From Bradyrhizobium sp. LTSP885 (GTDB lineage: Bacteria; Pseudomonadota; Alphaproteobacteria; Rhizobiales; Xanthobacteraceae), in assembly GCF_000938305.1 (NCBI RefSeq), contig NZ_JYMT01000003.1, positions 62,001-126,000 on the forward strand: DNA of 64,000 nucleotides, in the 5' to 3' direction. Every line of letters starts with the position of its first letter. The first letter of the stretch is position 1. The notes under the pieces are model-generated. The model was not told the DNA's origin. It did not search any database and saw only the letters and a list, made by a program, of their open reading frames with translations. Both the position numbers and the translations under genes were made by a program. Shown here piece after piece: positions 63,304 to 64,000 of this stretch.

Positions 63304-63336
63304 GTGGTTATGGGTCCCTGCGTTCGCAGGGACGAC
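63304..63336. repeat. Right inverted repeat flanking the GIY-YIG gene
   Basis: 33-bp inverted copy of 62929-62961 (GTGGTTATGGGTCCCTGCG and the complementary end), 32 of 33 positions identical. The CCCTGCG core of both flanking copies is a variant shared by the two and differs from the CCCGGCG core at the empty loci. Confidence 0.9.
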
Positions 63337-63448
63337 ACCGCCTTTGTTGATGCCGCGCAATCCTGTCATGCGCCGCGTCGGTTGACCGCATCGCCTGCAA
63401 TCGGCACGGTGCGTCTTTAGTCCCGCCCCGCCGGCTCTCCTTTCGCAC

Positions 63449-64000
63449 ATGCTCACGATCGCCTCGCTCTGGATTCCCTTCACTATCGTTGCCGCGTTCG
63501 GGCAGGTGGCGCGCAATGCGATGCAGCGGTCGCTAACGGGGCCGCTCGGGACCTGGGGCGCGACCAACATCCGTTTCCTGTTCGGTCTGCCGTTCGCGGT
63601 GGTGTTCTTCGCGCTTGCCGTGATCGCCACCGGCGATCACGTGCCGTGGCCGTCACAGTCGTTCTGGCCGTGGCTCGTGCTCGGCGCACTGAGCCAGATC
63701 GTCGGCACCGGGTTCATGTTGCTGGCGATGAACGACCGCTCCTTCGTGGTGACCACGGCCTACATGAAGACCGAGGCGATCCAGACCGCGATCTTCGGTT
63801 TCATCTTCCTTGGCGATCACCTGACCACGGCCAAGGTGATCGCGATCGTGATCGCAACCGTCGGCGTCGTCGTCACGGCGCTGCGGCCCGGCGGCAATAA
63901 AAGCTACGCCGATTTGCGCCCGACGGTGCTCGGCCTCGGCGCCGCCGCGGTGTTCGCGCTGTCGGCGGTGAGTTTCCGTGGCGCGATCATTGCCGTGCCT
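63449..64000 (+). CDS. EamA/DMT family transporter, cut by the window end
   Basis: The first 184 residues of an inner-membrane transporter, continuing beyond the window. Translation starts MLTIASLWIPFTIVAAFGQV with further hydrophobic segments (FLFGLPFAVVFFALAVIA, LVLGALSQIVGTGFMLLAM, VIAIVIATVGVVVTAL) and the EAIQTAIFGFIFLGDH motif typical of the EamA repeat end. A third EamA-type gene in the window. The substrate is unknown. Confidence 0.78.
   Translation, partial: MLTIASLWIPFTIVAAFGQVARNAMQRSLTGPLGTWGATNIRFLFGLPFAVVFFALAVIATGDHVPWPSQSFWPWLVLGALSQIVGTGFMLLAMNDRSFVVTTAYMKTEAIQTAIFGFIFLGDHLTTAKVIAIVIATVGVVVTALRPGGNKSYADLRPTVLGLGAAAVFALSAVSFRGAIIAVP

Overview
The window reads as ordinary chromosome of a slow-growing, high-GC alphaproteobacterium, most likely Bradyrhizobium or a close relative in the Nitrobacteraceae. 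The evidence is the protein families (intracellular PhaZ, PhaR, PhaA and PhaB, GlnD with the nitrogen-PTS protein PtsP, DUF4167, many periplasmic binding proteins) and the very dense intergenic palindromic repeats typical of that group. No rRNA, tRNA, CRISPR array, complete insertion sequence or prophage was recognised.

Layout. 0-5 kb: PHB depolymerase phaZ, a YgjP-type metallopeptidase, penicillin-binding protein 1A, a DUF1330 protein. 5.6-9.7 kb: two paralogous orphan amino-acid-type ABC binding proteins, a DUF1304 membrane protein, an Ogt-type DNA methyltransferase. 9.8-20 kb: glnD and mutS on the minus strand, with a sulfonate/nitrate-type ABC operon (ssuA-ssuC-ssuB), an OsmC protein and a membrane protein on the plus strand between them. 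20-26.3 kb: an aromatic catabolic block (pcaF, pcaH, pcaG, a shikimate/quinate dehydrogenase with NAD-type features, a Gfo/Idh/MocA oxidoreductase, a branched-chain-type binding protein). 26.5-30.6 kb: a marR-emrA-emrB-type efflux operon divergent from a zur-like regulator. 30.8-39.8 kb: EamA transporter, sulfurtransferase, ispG, a TauD-type and a Rieske oxygenase, a Na+/H+ antiporter, an NTF2-like protein, a GFA protein. 39.9-48 kb: a secreted caspase-like protein, DUF1345, a prenyl synthase, mtgA, rpmF, a membrane protein, a small hypothetical gene, and a GGDEF-EAL protein with a degenerate cyclase site. 48-51 kb: phaR divergent from phaA-phaB. 51-64 kb: a transporter, gloB with a DUF985 cupin gene, a methyltransferase, DUF4167, prmC-prfA, ptsP, lysC, a PH-domain protein, ubiG, a GIY-YIG nuclease gene, and a truncated EamA gene at the window end.

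How the genes fit together: phaA/phaB (synthesis), phaR (repressor) and phaZ (mobilisation) cover much of the PHB cycle, although the synthase phaC is absent. pcaHG and pcaF are the ring-opening and thiolase steps of the beta-ketoadipate pathway, and the dehydrogenase beside them could feed quinate or shikimate toward protocatechuate. glnD and ptsP are both nitrogen-status regulators.

The most interesting signal is at 62929-63336. A small GIY-YIG nuclease gene is enclosed by two inverted copies of a 33-bp palindrome that match at 32 of 33 positions. At least four other loci carry the same palindrome as an inverted pair with only about 50-55 bp between and no gene, and a fifth carries a diverged pair. 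This looks like a repeat family with one nuclease-bearing member and several empty ones. Other unexplained signals are an 11-bp-period direct repeat between lysC and the PH-domain gene, a 15-bp tandem repeat that copies the last codons and stop of the caspase-like gene, and palindromes at the pcaF, phaA and marR promoters.
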